Assembly (NCBI GenBank): GCA_021234155.1
Contig: JAJEKV010000025.1
Span: forward strand, 10,710,914-10,774,913
Length of the DNA: 64,000 nucleotides
Source: Isoetes taiwanensis
Lineage: Eukaryota > Streptophyta > Lycopodiopsida > Isoetales > Isoetaceae
Direction of reading: 5' to 3'
Shown: positions 37,801-49,600 of the stretch, one piece after another
Layout: every line of letters starts with the position of its first letter
Position numbering within the stretch: the stretch's first letter is position 1
Made by a program: the position numbers and the translations under genes
The notes under the pieces: model-generated
Databases searched by the model: none
Told to the model about the DNA's origin: nothing
Seen by the model: only the letters and a program-made list of their open reading frames with translations

Positions 37801-39438
37801 ACATGTAATGTCACAATCAAAATTTGCATACATTTCAGGCATAAATGTAGGCTGCCGACAAAAATCAACTAGATTTTCCATTGCCACTTCTTGTTGCTGA
37901 TAAGTAGCACCAAATTTTCCCTGGGCTAACCTCATAATGACAAATGAGAAAAATGCTTCCAACTGCAACTTTACATGACTTCGAAGATGATGATAGATAT
38001 TAAGCACAATGCTGCATACCATTGAGAGGACAAGAGGGTTGGGAGAAAGCCCCATTTGCATGAGGTTGCGGAAAAGCTCATCTTGCACCAAACTAATAAG
38101 CCTTGAATGGTGACCAAATGACTGCCCGCCTAAATGAATGGCAGAATTTATTAGCCCAAGAGAAAACAAGGATATGTCTTCATCACTGGTGGCAAGACTT
38201 TCCCCAGGTCCTGCAGGTCCCCCGATACTGAGAAGGGAACACAAAAAATGAAATACTTCGACTATGCATGTGACTCCATATGCCTCTATGGTCCTATGAT
38301 CTTCATGGGAATTGTCCCTACCTTTTCCTTCGCTCTTTACGAGTGCACCATCAGCCTTGACAGGCCGGGGTGGCCGTTTCATGACTGCTATATCTAATGA
38401 AGAACCAGCAGTGTGTTCCTCGTTATCATGGGATTCTCCAAGTACTGTATTCCCATTCCCAAGGTGCGCAACATCCACTCCAACAATACTTAAATTGGGC
38501 TCATCAATATCTGTAACTGCATTTTCCTGTGGTCATAATATCCATGAAGCTCAGAATGATTCATAATTATCACGTTTGAAAGTATCAAATAGCGTGTCAT
38601 CAGAGACTTAGATTTTGAAGGTATAAACTTCTACACTTATATTAGCCTAGACGCAAGCATATATTAGATGACATACTAAGAAAGTTGTTGGGGCACTTAC
38701 AATGAGGCTATCTCTGCTCCAAGGAACCATTGGACCATTCACTGGAACCAGGCTATGGGGATTGATATCAGGAAGATGAACAAAAATTGCCCGGACTATC
38801 TCATGCATGGTATATCTTGCCAGACGCTGTAAAAGCTCGGTCTTGTTACCAGCCTGATGTACAACACGAAAGCAGGTATTCACAACATTACACACATCTT
38901 TATGACTCAATACCGTCCCAAAATCTCCCACCATACACACCAACAATACTTGCAAAATCTTCATCAATACTGCCTCTTCTGATGCTGGGTCAGCTACTTC
39001 AAAACGACAAGTAGTTACGGAGTCCACAACAGAGTGCATTGCCTCGTCAACATGAGCCGTTCTCAAATCAAAAGCATCTGATGTCAGAATGGTATAAACA
39101 GCCGATAATGCAGTACCGGTAATGAGTGCTCCAGTCTCTTCAGACTTTACAATCTCTAGAAACGGATTCAAATACAAGCATGGATTGATGGAACCCCAGC
39201 TTTGTCTCCTCCAGCTAAAAATGGACCTCCTTAAAACCTTCAACGAGTGTATTAGACTATGCTCTGTCTGCTCGTCATATCTTCCAGCCCAGCGAGCATT
39301 TCTTCTCATTACTGCAAGGACGGATCCAATCTCTGCAGCAATCATGCAAGCCAAAGAGCCGTCTGAGATTTTTTTCCGTCTTCCCCCCATGCTTCCCTTT
39401 ATGTGATGAACCAAAGCCCCATCTCTGGGCCTTCCCAT
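34819..39438 (-). CDS. GNOM/GNL-type ARF guanine-nucleotide exchange factor (one in-frame stop)
   Basis: Exons are 39,438-38,701 and 38,526-34,819, with one GT-AG intron in phase 0 and about 1,480 codons. Arabidopsis GNOM has about 1,451. The start is the ATG of MGRPRDG, and the LACMIAAEIGSVLAVMRRNARW block follows as in GNOM. Domains in order: DCB (about residues 1-245); HUS, with the NFDCD motif; Sec7, with the catalytic glutamate in FRLPGEAQKI and the LNTDQHN motif; then the HDS domains to the C-terminus. Sec7 loads GTP onto ARF GTPases at Golgi and endosomal membranes and so controls coat recruitment and recycling of plasma-membrane cargo such as PIN auxin carriers. Codon 493 or so is TAG (37,416-37,414), in the place of the cysteine of the family's ACFFRY. 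Both flanks read normally. Similarity is strong throughout, so this looks like a real gene with a recent nonsense change, or an assembly error. Confidence 0.93.
38527..38700 (-). other. Intron of the ARF-GEF gene
   Basis: Donor GTAAGTGCCC at 38,700 and acceptor CCACAG ending at 38,527 on the minus strand. Splicing joins ..RDSLI to ENAVTDIDEP.. in frame, phase 0. Confidence 0.88.
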
Positions 39439-39961
39439 GGCCCGATACTTCCTCCAACCCAATTTTGGACCCTAAAACTTAAATCATTCACAGGACTGAA
39501 GGGACCAATGCAGAATGAACCATTTCGATGTACCTGAGAAGAAAAGCTCAGAAAGGGAGGCGAGGCGCCTGATTTGCTCCATAAAAAAGCGCTGGAGAGG
39601 CTGGGAGGCAAAAAGATGGGCGACCTACAAGGATCAGTTGAGCCATAGCAATGGATCAAAGAATTGGTGGAGATCGTGGTTGGGCTGAGGAATTGGAGCT
39701 GAAGAAGGACGTGGGTTGGGCCCTGAAGTGAAGGCGAAGCTCCGGCGATGGACTCGGCTTGCTGCCATGTCCTCCCCTTTCTCTCTCCTCTTTCCCCTCT
39801 GCTGCACTTTTTAGTTGGCAAAAACTCTTTTTGTCTTCGACTTGGGCGCCATGACCTTTCCCACTATTCCATGCTTTTGTAAGAATAAATATGGCCACTT
39901 TGTCTACGGTCTGAATTTGTTACTATCCTTTCAATTTAGATTTTATTTTTTTACATCTCAG

Positions 39962-40475
39962 AAGCAAGAAGACATTCTTGTATGCGAAAATTTTTTTGGC
40001 ATCCAACTTTGATCAGAAATTCTCGGTAGGAACCCCCCCAATTTCAAGCCATGTTTGTTACTTCTCCACCTTTGTTACCTCTACACACCATACATTTTGC
40101 TTCTTCTCTACCTTGTCATATAGCTATGGGGTATTTTGTTACTAAAGTTGCGACATATTCCTAGAGCGAGAAGTGGTCATTCTCCATAAAAGTGGCCATC
40201 TCAAATGTTGGTGGTCTTTGTTAAGGTCAAGGTTCGACTGCAGAGCCTTTTATCACAGCAAATGGAGTTTCATCTTTGATGAGATGCATTGAAACTCCAT
40301 CTTTGATGAGATGCATTGAATTTGTTATCCTCGAACACAAGACCATAGACCACACCATCCCATGGTGTCCAAGACCAAACCAAGACCATACCGTCCAACA
40401 GTATCCAAGTCATACATGGCCCATGGAGACCAAGTTAAGACCATACCATCCAATGGTATCCAAGTCATAGAGGCC
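39962..40475. repeat. Direct duplication, copy 1
   Basis: From GAAGCAAGAAGACATTCTTG to CAAGTCATA, about 514 bp. It is repeated at 41,007-41,525 with roughly 10% difference plus small indels. Inside are two copies of a CCATACC(A/G)TCCAA-GTATCCAAGTCATA unit. It probably belongs to the internal part of the TRIM-like family that follows. Confidence 0.75.
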
Positions 40476-40490
40476 TGCTCTTATAACAAA

Positions 40491-40903
40491 TGTAACGTTC
40501 CTTAAACACCCCGCCTAACCAACCGGCCAAAACATCCAGCCTCCCACCCTCTTATGGTGGTATCAGGAAATGCTACATGGGTCCATCATGGTGGTATCAA
40601 GATTTACTCAAGCGGTCTCCCATGGGTCCATCACAATCTCTCCCACTAGGCTTATGCTCGTCCTCGAGCATCACAATACCATCAAGAACCTTTACAAGAT
40701 GGACCCCATACGTATAGACACTTATGGAGACTCGAACTCGAGACACGGCTCTGATACCAAATGCAACGTTCCTTAATCACCCTAGCCTAATCAACTAGCC
40801 AAAACATCCAGATATTTATGGAAATCCATCCCACCCTCTTATGGTAGTATCAGGAAATGACACACCAAGATCTACTCGAATAGTCTTCCATGGGTCCATT
40901 ACA
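40491..40903 (-). mobile_element. TRIM-like miniature LTR element, copy B
   Basis: LTR-like repeats at 40,491-40,635 and 40,762-40,903 begin TGTAACGTTCCTTAA / TGCAACGTTCCTTAA and end CCAT(C/T)ACA. A primer-site complement GCTCTGATACCA lies at 40,748-40,759, two bases from the right LTR. The internal part is about 126 bp with no coding capacity. There is no clear target duplication. The left LTR is itself preceded by internal-type sequence, so this copy belongs to a tandem cluster. Confidence 0.7.
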
Positions 40904-41006
40904 AGTTTCCAATCCACCAATGTTATGATCTTGGAATTTACTCGACTTTTTTGAAACTTACCCGACATTCTTGACATTTATCAGACAATCTAGTTGTAGA
41001 ATTGAG

Positions 41007-41525
41007 GAATGCGAAGCAAGAAGACATTCTTGTATAGGGAAATTTTTTTGGCATCCATTTTGAAAAAAAAAAACAAAATTTTCCAACTTTGATCAGAAAT
41101 TCTCAGTAGAACCTTTGTTATCTCTACACACCAGACATTTTGCTTCTTCTCTATCTTATCATATAAATATGGGATATTTTCTTACTAAAGTTGTGACATT
41201 TTCCTAGAGCGAGAAGTGGGCATTCTCCATAAAAGTGGTCATCTCAAAGGTTGTTGGTATTTGTTCAGGTCAACATTCGACTGCAAAGCCTTTTAACACA
41301 GCAGATGGAGTTTCATCTTTGATGAGATGCATTGAATTTTTTATCCTCGAGCATCGCGAGACCATAGACCACACCATCCATGGTGTCCAAGACCAAGCCA
41401 AGACCATACCATCCAACGATATCCAAGTCATACATGCCCCCATGGAGAACAAGTCAAGATCATATGTCCAACGGTATCCAAGTCATACATTCTCCCATGG
41501 AGACTCGAACTTGAACTCTACTCTG
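41007..41525. repeat. Direct duplication, copy 2
   Basis: The partner of 39,962-40,475. It includes the same CTAGAGCGAGAAGTGG and GAGTTTCATCTTTGATGAG phrases. It differs by an A-rich insertion near 41,067. Confidence 0.75.
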
Positions 41526-41533
41526 ATACCAAA

Positions 41534-41682
41534 TGTAACGTTCCTTAGACACCATGGCCTAACCAACTAGCCAAAATATCTAGATATTTATAGACAATCC
41601 ATTCCATCCTCTTATAGTAGTATTAGGAAATGCCACACCAAGATCTACTGGAGCGGTCTACCATCGATCTATTACTGTTACA
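41534..41682 (-). mobile_element. TRIM-like LTR, copy C
   Basis: Begins TGTAACGTTCCTTAGACACC and ends at TTACA near 41,682. On its left it has the primer-site complement CTCTGATACCA (41,521-41,531). It is related to copies A and B. No second LTR on the right, so a partial element. Confidence 0.6.
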
Positions 41683-43489
41683 ACCTACAAAAAGTAGGGC
41701 CAATTGTGCTACCTAGAACTCCCAGAGTTCTCCTCAATCTTGAGTTTCCAAAACTCCCCACGCACAACCGCAACTAACCCCAGTATTAGCTTGAAGCCTA
41801 TAGGAGTAATCTCAATATCTTCATCCTCTAGAAGCAATAAATTTGTTTATTGCTCTAGAAGTAAAGTATACATGAATCTCTTAACTTGCTTTGGTAGCAT
41901 AAGATCCATCCACATTGTATCCAGATTATGCAAGATGATCCAAACTAGAAATGCTAACGGTTATCTTGAAGAATATACAAATGACCTAAAACACTGAAAT
42001 ATGAGGAAGATATACGAAATCGTGCTCCATGCAATGTCCACACTCAAGTAGCCAAATAGAACGAAATTCAGGCATATCAGTACTTAATCTAGCACATGTC
42101 TCAAACATAGCAGTATTTGAGCAGATCGTATCCAATAGATTAAAGTCGAGGTAAATTTGGCATCATAATCAAATTACATTCAAACTTCAACTCGAATGGC
42201 CTTTCCAAGCAAAACATTACTTGTGAAAAATGCAAAGCGCTAATAAATTTCAAATATTCACCAATCTGTCATACAACCTAGTAGCTTGACAACTTTAATA
42301 CATACTAGTAATTCTGGAATAACCTTGCAAAATCCTCGAACAAAAAGAATCTCTCTCAGATTTCATTAGTTGTAAAAATCTAGATCTTTTCTGCTAGCAA
42401 GAAAGAGCAGAAAAGAAGGGCCATAGATAAAATTCTTTAGAACAGATTGTGATATTCTCTGTTAAAAATGGAATGCAAATAATAATCTTTACCTAGTCTT
42501 GCAGACTTTGTTCTTTTCCTTGCAGGCTGGCATGCAAATGGATCTACCATTTGGGCATGTCTGTATGAAAAAGACATAGCGTAAAAGCACCAAAGTACAT
42601 ACCTCGTTAGAGCATAAATGCTACAAGGCTGCCACTGAAAAGAAAAAAAATTGCAGCAATTTAATGAATCTTTTCTGCTACTTCCAGAAAAAACAATTTT
42701 ATCCGGCTCTGCTAGCCTCAATTGTATGGATATTTTTCTAAATCCCTGCGTGTGTGGTAGTCGACATAGTGCAGGGCAGCCATTGCCGTAGCAAGTCAAG
42801 AACAACATTTCAACTGTCAGCTTCATCTGGTATATAACTGTCCAAAAATTGCTCCTTTTTCCTCCTTCTAGAAAAATGTTGATGCAGAGATTTTCTTATA
42901 AAAGCATATACAATACAACACAAACAATCTTCAAGGAACTATATCTAATTTTATATGACAATGTTTCTATGTAGTACATTATGCGCAGACCCCATAGCTC
43001 ACTTTTCAAGTCACATGAATTCTTTCTGAACATGATTCTTTCCACCATTGCTATGGTAGACAATTATAATCCAAGTGCAGCCAAGAGGATATCCTTCATA
43101 GTGCAGAGCTACTCAACATTCATTTGCATGAGATTAATTTTGCTTCCTTGTATGCTAGTTTCTTCATCCGTTCCTCTAAAACTAACCAACATGCCTCGGG
43201 TGCTTGGGTCTCAGTCGCACGCTGCAATGGACCATTTATAACTCTAGTACAACAGTTTATCTCACTTGCTAGCTATATGTAGATGGTCTTGTTAGGGTTC
43301 CTTCGTTCAGAAGCATCATAGTTTCTAAAGGCTGCCATTCTTTGTGTCAAAAGCCTATTTCATACTCTACTCCTGCATGATGGTTCTACCATTGCTTGCT
43401 TGCTATCTTAGAATACCTTATTGCCCTTAATACTCATTTTGGAAGGAGGGGTAACGTAGACCCCTTCCGCGCGGAGTAACCCGAGTCGC
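41683..43489. other. Intergenic, possible exon debris
   Basis: No supported gene. The minus-strand ORF at 42,437-42,826 has no motif I know. A 10-bp perfect inverted repeat, CTTTTCTGCT / AGCAGAAAAG, forms a hairpin at 42,386-42,415. Confidence 0.4.
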
Positions 43490-43490
43490 C

Positions 43491-43536
43491 CTTGTTTGCA
43501 CTTGCACTTGCACTTGTACTTGTACTTGTACTTGTT
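43491..43536. repeat. Hexanucleotide microsatellite
   Basis: CTTGCA changing to CTTGTA, about seven units. Confidence 0.85.
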
Positions 43537-43589
43537 CGATTGACATGAAATAAGTTGGTAGATAACCTAGAACGACCAAATCATGCACT

Positions 43590-43722
43590 CTAGCATTTTA
43601 TTTCTAAAAAGATCAAGAATTAGCCCCTAGCATTAATATTTTCTAAAAAGATCAAGAATTAGCTTAAGTAACCCCTAGCATTTTATATTTTCTAAAAAGA
43701 TCAAGAATTAGCTAAAGTGACC
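43590..43722. repeat. Three tandem units of about 37-48 bp
   Basis: Units start at 43,590, 43,627 and 43,675. All contain CTAGCATT..TTCTAAAAAGATCAAG followed by AATTAGC. They lie close to the microsatellite. No ORF. Confidence 0.8.
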
Positions 43723-43934
43723 CTACTGGGGTCACTCCGTGCTTGAGGCTTGTGCGTCGAGTGCGCAGGCATCATTGGTGCGGAGTAACCTGAGTCATAT
43801 GATGTTGAACAAAAAATTTTCAAATTTGCCTAGAAAAAGTTCTCCATGCACATTTTAGCCATCTATTATGCATTCTAGTGTCTTGTAGTACCCCATTCTA
43901 GCTTTTCAATTCATTTGAGCCTCATCTTAAAAAA

Positions 43935-44020
43935 ATTCCTACAGTAGCGGGAATCGAACCTCCCACCCACATGGTGAACCCCTTTCCCCCTGCCAACAAC
44001 TAAGGGCGAGCATTGTTTAT
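43935..44020 (-). repeat. tRNA-like (SINE head) sequence
   Basis: On the minus strand, GGAGGTTCGATTCCCGC is a good Pol III B box. TTAGTTGTTGGCAGGG upstream is a weak A box. The cloverleaf stems do not pair well, so I take it as a tRNA-derived SINE head, not a tRNA gene. Confidence 0.35.
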
Positions 44021-46071
44021 GTTTGAATTATAATCCTTAATTAAATTTAAGCTTTAATCATGTTAGATAATATTAATAGCCAGGACCCTTAGAGTTAGAA
44101 CCAAGACCCTTAAGCTAGATAGAGACAGCATCTGCATTCATCTTAGCTTAGTTGTCGCTCTTATCTTGCTAAGTGTCTTCTTGTCTACATATAGGTAGTA
44201 TATTCAAACCTTTTTCTTAGAAACCCAGTTAGTTGCCAAGGGCTTAGAAATTATTGTCACACGTTGGTATGATACACCAACACATGTTATAGATGCACTA
44301 CCATCAAGCGTCTTCCGCCATGCCTTTGTATCATAAATAATTATCTAGGAATTCATTCTATCTATGTAATTTAGTCCAACACACCAAGTGCACCTATAGA
44401 ATAAGTCTCCTTATACCACTCCATAACAGTAGATAAGTACCTTTCTCAGTGCCTAGTAAAGTGCCAAATGCCGAGTGGGTCATTTGAGGTAGAGTGGATA
44501 AAGATATAAAAATAGAGTTTGTAGAGTAAGTACACATAAATAATTGTTGTTATGGTAGTATTAACTGCCATGTGCACTTTAGGGTAGTCAAATAGGTCAT
44601 GAGAACCTTTGTCGCAGATCCTCGAGGCCTTGACACAGAGCCACTCGACAACATCAACAGATTGAAAGCAGAGGGCAACCTTATGTAGGAAACTTCAGCA
44701 AATCAAAGGCCAATATGGTGTACATGGAAGCCCGAACACAAATAATAAAGAGGAACCTACATGAAGGACGATTGCGACATCAAGAATAGACAATGGGCAT
44801 CATGGCACTTACAAAAGTGATCACATTAGGGGAGGAACATCTCCTAGTCAAGGATATTCTCCAAGCGTCATATTGTCTCGAGGAAGGGCCCCACATCGAT
44901 GACTAATGTCACAGCTATGCCACCAATAAGTAAACGACTTAGTCGACTTGTGACATCAAGAGTTTTAAAGGATGAGACTGGACATACCTCTTAGGAAGTG
45001 CAACTATCGCAGATATACATGCCATAGTAGTATCAGATTTAGACTTCAAGCAAAGATGCTTTGGCTAAGGAGTTAAAAGCCAGCAAGGATGGGCTGCTCA
45101 GGAATAGGAATATGGCAAGACCGCAACAAACTTCTTCCTCATCAGCCCCGATACTTCAGAGCAGCTACATCAACCTCGACAGCACCATCTCAAGATCATG
45201 ACGATCTTCCACCTTAGAAATCGGAGGTCAAACACCATCAAGAAGAGGCACCATGGGGGACCAAATACCAGCATTACTAACTGATCAGTCAAGATTATAG
45301 TCTCTGCACATGGATGCAAATAGACTTCTCTCAGGAAGAGAAGTTGCACAGTTAGAATTGGTAAAGCACTCAACATTGTCATCAGCCTTATAACAACGGC
45401 ATGTGACCGCCAAGACAAAGAATCGAGTTGATAAGGGCAACACAACATTATCAATTCAGGAGTTAGAAGAATCATCTTTAAATCTTGTAATCTCCAAGGC
45501 AGATGAGTCGACATGCACGAAGTCCACTAATACGTGTAACTTTAATGAAGGTAGTCAACATCAATAATTAAGGACAAGCAGAGTCAGAATATGTTCAATG
45601 AAAGAAAGCAGAGCACATGAATGATTATACAACGACTCCAAGAAGATTGGATTTTTCAGCAAAATTGTGGATCATCGCATTGCTACTCCAACGACTAACG
45701 ACTACACCACTTTATGCAAGCTAGAGGACCTATCAAATAGTTGAATATCTTAGAATTATGGATGATAACATCCATGATGGGATTGGGACGAATTCTTTTA
45801 GAAAGGATGGACCCAAGAATTGAGCAAAGCTTCAAGGATTGGGAAGTAACATGTAGAAGTACTAAAACTATATACATTGCTGACAGATATCCAATGTATT
45901 GGAACCTCTTCGTGAGCTTGATTACTTTGCTAAGAGGATTCAATATTAGGATAACCGTCGACCATGTATATGACGAGTACCTCTACAACATAAGGAATAA
46001 TCCGACCAAATGAAGGGAAGCAATCTAATAAGTCCGGCCAACTTCTTAGATGACATCAACTCAAAGGTGGG
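44021..46071. other. Repeat-derived stretch without a recognisable gene
   Basis: All frames are closed by frequent stops. Character and spacing suggest old retroelement sequence, but I found no protein motif that I could assign. Confidence 0.35.
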
Positions 46072-46541
46072 TGTAACGTTCCTAACCGACATGCCCTTAA
46101 CCAACTGGGCAAAACCGTCTAGACGTTTATGAGTAGTCGCTTCTACCCATTTATGCCGGTGTCTCGAGAATGCCCCACATACACATTCAAGGTTCGAATA
46201 CTCGAGCGGTCTACCATGGGTCCGTTACAGTCTCTCCCACTAGAACTATGCTCGTCCTCGAGCATCTAAGGCTATACCATGTCTATGTCATACCATGTCA
46301 CAATGATTATCAAGTCTTTGCAAATTACCCATGCATATAGGCACCTATGGAGACTCGAACTCGAGACCTGCTCTGATACCAACTGTAACGTTCCTAACCA
46401 ACACGCCCTTAACCAACTGGGCAAAACCGTCTAGACGTTTATAAGTAGTCGCTTCTACCCATTTATGCCGGTATCTCGGGAACGCCCCACAGGCACATTC
46501 AAGGTTCGAATACTCGAGCGGTCTACCATGGGTCCATTACA
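46072..46541 (-). mobile_element. Complete TRIM (terminal-repeat retrotransposon in miniature), copy A
   Basis: Two 158-bp LTRs (46,072-46,229 and 46,384-46,541), both TG...CA, enclose a 154-bp internal part with no coding capacity. The complement of the iMet primer site, GCTCTGATACCA, is at 46,370-46,381, two bases from the right LTR. The polypurine tract is the complement of GTCTCTCCCACTAG at 46,230-46,243. The flanks GTGGG / ATGGG match at four of five positions and are a likely target duplication. The LTRs are about 95% identical. Such elements move only with proteins from full-size relatives. Each LTR contains GGTTCGAATAC, close to a Pol III B box. Confidence 0.85.
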
Positions 46542-46623
46542 ATGGGACTATTTCAAGAGTGCAATAAGCAAGAAACGGGAGATCCTAGAGTGTAGATTAG
46601 ATCTAAAACAAGAATAATTATTT

Positions 46624-49600
46624 ATGTCCAAAGGAAATGTCATGCCGACTAACATTGCGACCATAGGGTTTTTGCAGACGGAGAAGGAGGTGCCGCAAAG
46701 GATCAAGGATAGATATGCCAAGCGAGAGTGCAGAGTTCTTTCAGCGGAGACGCCAAAGAACCGAACCGGCCAAAGATTAGCCAATCGCTGCAACACAATA
46801 GCGGCCGAAAGTGCCACGTTAAGGTAAATAACTCTGATTCTTTCCATTCTCGACTCGCGAGTCGAGAAAGCCCTACCATCCTAACATTTCCCCGACATCA
46901 TCGGGTTTTCGACTCGCGAAGTCGAAAGCCGGGGAACACGTAAAATCAAAGGATGAGCTTTCACTCATGAGTCGAAAAACCTAGAGAAGTAAAAAGAAAA
47001 TTAGACATTCAGGGACTTTCTCGACTCATGAAATCGAGAAACCCCGGCTACTATTTTACCGCTTATTTGGTATTTGTAGATACTATCATGCTCGACATTG
47101 GTACATTGATCGAATGCAGCCCTTTATCCTGACGGATCATACACGCTAGGCAACAAAGTGGAAAGCATTGGGTTGTCCTCAGCCCTAAAGGAAACAGGGC
47201 TCCCCTGATAAGTGGAAGACCTTTGAGAAACTATGCAGATATGTTCTCACTGGAGGGCCAGGAAGATGATGAGGGAGAGGATGAAGAGGAGAAGAAGAAG
47301 AGAACACCAAGGAAAGGCAGGGAGTCTCTCTCAGACCAATATGACCTCATTCTTAGCACTGAGGCGGTCTGGGAGAAATGGACTGAGATATGGGCTCAAT
47401 GGACAAGAGGCAAGTCAAGGACGGCAATGGAGAATTTCCATCCGTGCCGGACCCCAAGTTGTTTGACAAGCAGTTCATGAAGAGGATACTGGGCCTCACT
47501 CACGTGACAAAGAAACGCTTGACACGCAAGGCGTAATCTTGGATGGAACAATCCTCGCTAAGGAAGACTAGGAGTTCTAAAATGCGGGGGCGCAAAGGAT
47601 TATGCCACGCCCTAAAGCGGCATTACGCGTTAGAAGAAGGCATCACGGAGTTCCGCAACGCGTTGCATCTAATGAATACCATGACTTTGATTATTACAAG
47701 GAAAAGGCTGCCCTTGATGAGGAAGACATGAAGGAATTGAACCGCCTATGTCAACCCTACATCAACACCAAGTCGGCGTAGCGTCAAAAAACCCTTCCTT
47801 TCCCCGAACGTGCTGGCAATTCTGAAGAGGAAGCTTGGATTCGGGTGGTCCCATTTAAGGCCGACGATAGCTCCCCATTTTCGTAACTTTGGGACACAAG
47901 GGATCCGGGTGGTGCGAATCGCACTGGACCCGTGGCACTATTTGTCATCAATATGATCGAAGACCCCACCCTTTTTTATGACAAAGCCGACATAGAGCAG
48001 TGGTATAAGACGGTTTGACATGACCGACCGGATACTTTCGGTTTCCTTGTCTTTTGCATGCCGCAATCGGACAAAATCTTTGCCTCCCAATGGGCGGTGA
48101 TATTAACTTCACCAACAAGATCATGTACTCCATATACTAACTTGATCATGAGTGTAGACTTGGTTTGCCAAGGCACCAAGCTTTGCCAACATAGTTTTGG
48201 TTTTGATTTCAAGATCTACTGTAGACCTGGATAAGTGGTGGTCTAGCGAGCATCATTATCTCGACAAAGTTCATGATCTCTCAAGAGCGTATGGAACCCC
48301 GGAAGGGGGGCAGATTTATGGAGGATGTTCCATCGATGGACAAGGTCGGCAAAGATGGTGCGACGGTCCCTATACATAGAATTCCTATCCCGCCAAGAGT
48401 TATCAAGTACTTCATAACCAGCTTGGTCGAGGAAGATCAAATTGTATCGCGAAAGTGGTACATGAATGGCCCGTTCTCTCGGGGGCTATCTTGCTTGGAA
48501 TGAAACCTATATCCGTGGTTGGAAATAAGGACATGGTTGAAACCATTCTATCATACCGGATCCGCTTCATGAGCATTTCAAGGGGAGGAAGACAAATGGA
48601 AGCAAGAAAGACGGCGAGGACGAGGGAGACCAAGCCGACGTAGACGTGAATGTCGGGTTTTTAGACAAGGATGCTTCCAACACATTCTTGAGAATCGAGA
48701 TTGAGGTGAGTTTACTTTTGCTCTATCGGTGTTTCTCGACTTCGAAGTCGAAAAAACTCGTTTCCTTTCAATACCTTTTCTTTTCATTCTCGACTCGCGA
48801 AGTCGAAAAAACTCGCTTCCTTTTCCATGATGTCATCATTTCGTGGAGTTCCATGTCAACGCGACTCGGGATCATTGTCATTGATACCGGGCGTTCACGC
48901 CGCGAGGAGGAGAATGCACTCCTCAAAGACAATCCGAGCAAGACACCGCCCACGGCCGAAAGGACCCGAAAATAATGATCCCGATTTGGATCCCGGCGAA
49001 CCGAAATATGGTCGAGCCAAACTCCAACCGGATCCAAATTTGGTCCCGCCAAGCTTGTAATATTTGACGCCAATGGAGTATTAGCTGCAGTATACCACGA
49101 TAAAGACGCCCCCGATTAACACCTCGCAGATCCCGCCCGAATCGGAGCATAAAATAGTGTATCCGAGGCCTAGAGCTAAGGAAATTGTTGAATGGTGCCC
49201 GAACGGGATTCGGCGGGCATATGGTCTTGTATGGCAAAGAAAAATATTGTCAATGTTCTTGGTGTTCTCGCATTTCAGCTTTGAAGTTCAAGTTCGCTTT
49301 GGGGAAGCGAAAAGGGTCGAAAGCATGTGTCTGGACCTCGATCCAAACATCACAAAGGGAAGCCTATAATGGTGAAAAGGCCGGACAGTGGTTTATGAGC
49401 AATTCCGTGGACTATGGCAAACACAACACGCTGATCATAGACGACTCATACAAGTGCTATCATAACGCTAAAATACAATCATTGCTAAGCCATATCGACT
49501 GAAGAATATGAGACGGATAGGTGGTTGTCCTTCTGACCGTCCCCGTCTTTGGCGGAATCCCTCTTTGCCATTCTTGTCAGCCCGATGTGATTAGGAACTA

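Noticed and set aside
34766..39406. Many plus-strand ORFs opposite the ARF-GEF gene
   Set aside because: They are antisense shadows of a strongly recognised coding sequence.
43590..43722. CRISPR-like spaced repeats
   Set aside because: Three adjacent tandem units without unique spacers in a plant genome; no Cas genes.
43935..44020. tRNA gene
   Set aside because: Only the B box is good. The acceptor, D and anticodon stems do not pair.
46072..46541. Assignment to the Cassandra TRIM family
   Set aside because: I see no 5S rRNA promoter boxes in the LTR. The B-box-like word is of tRNA type and on the opposite strand.
47784..49237. Minus-strand ORFs through the HAD region
   Set aside because: The plus strand carries recognisable HAD motifs. 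The minus ORFs have none.
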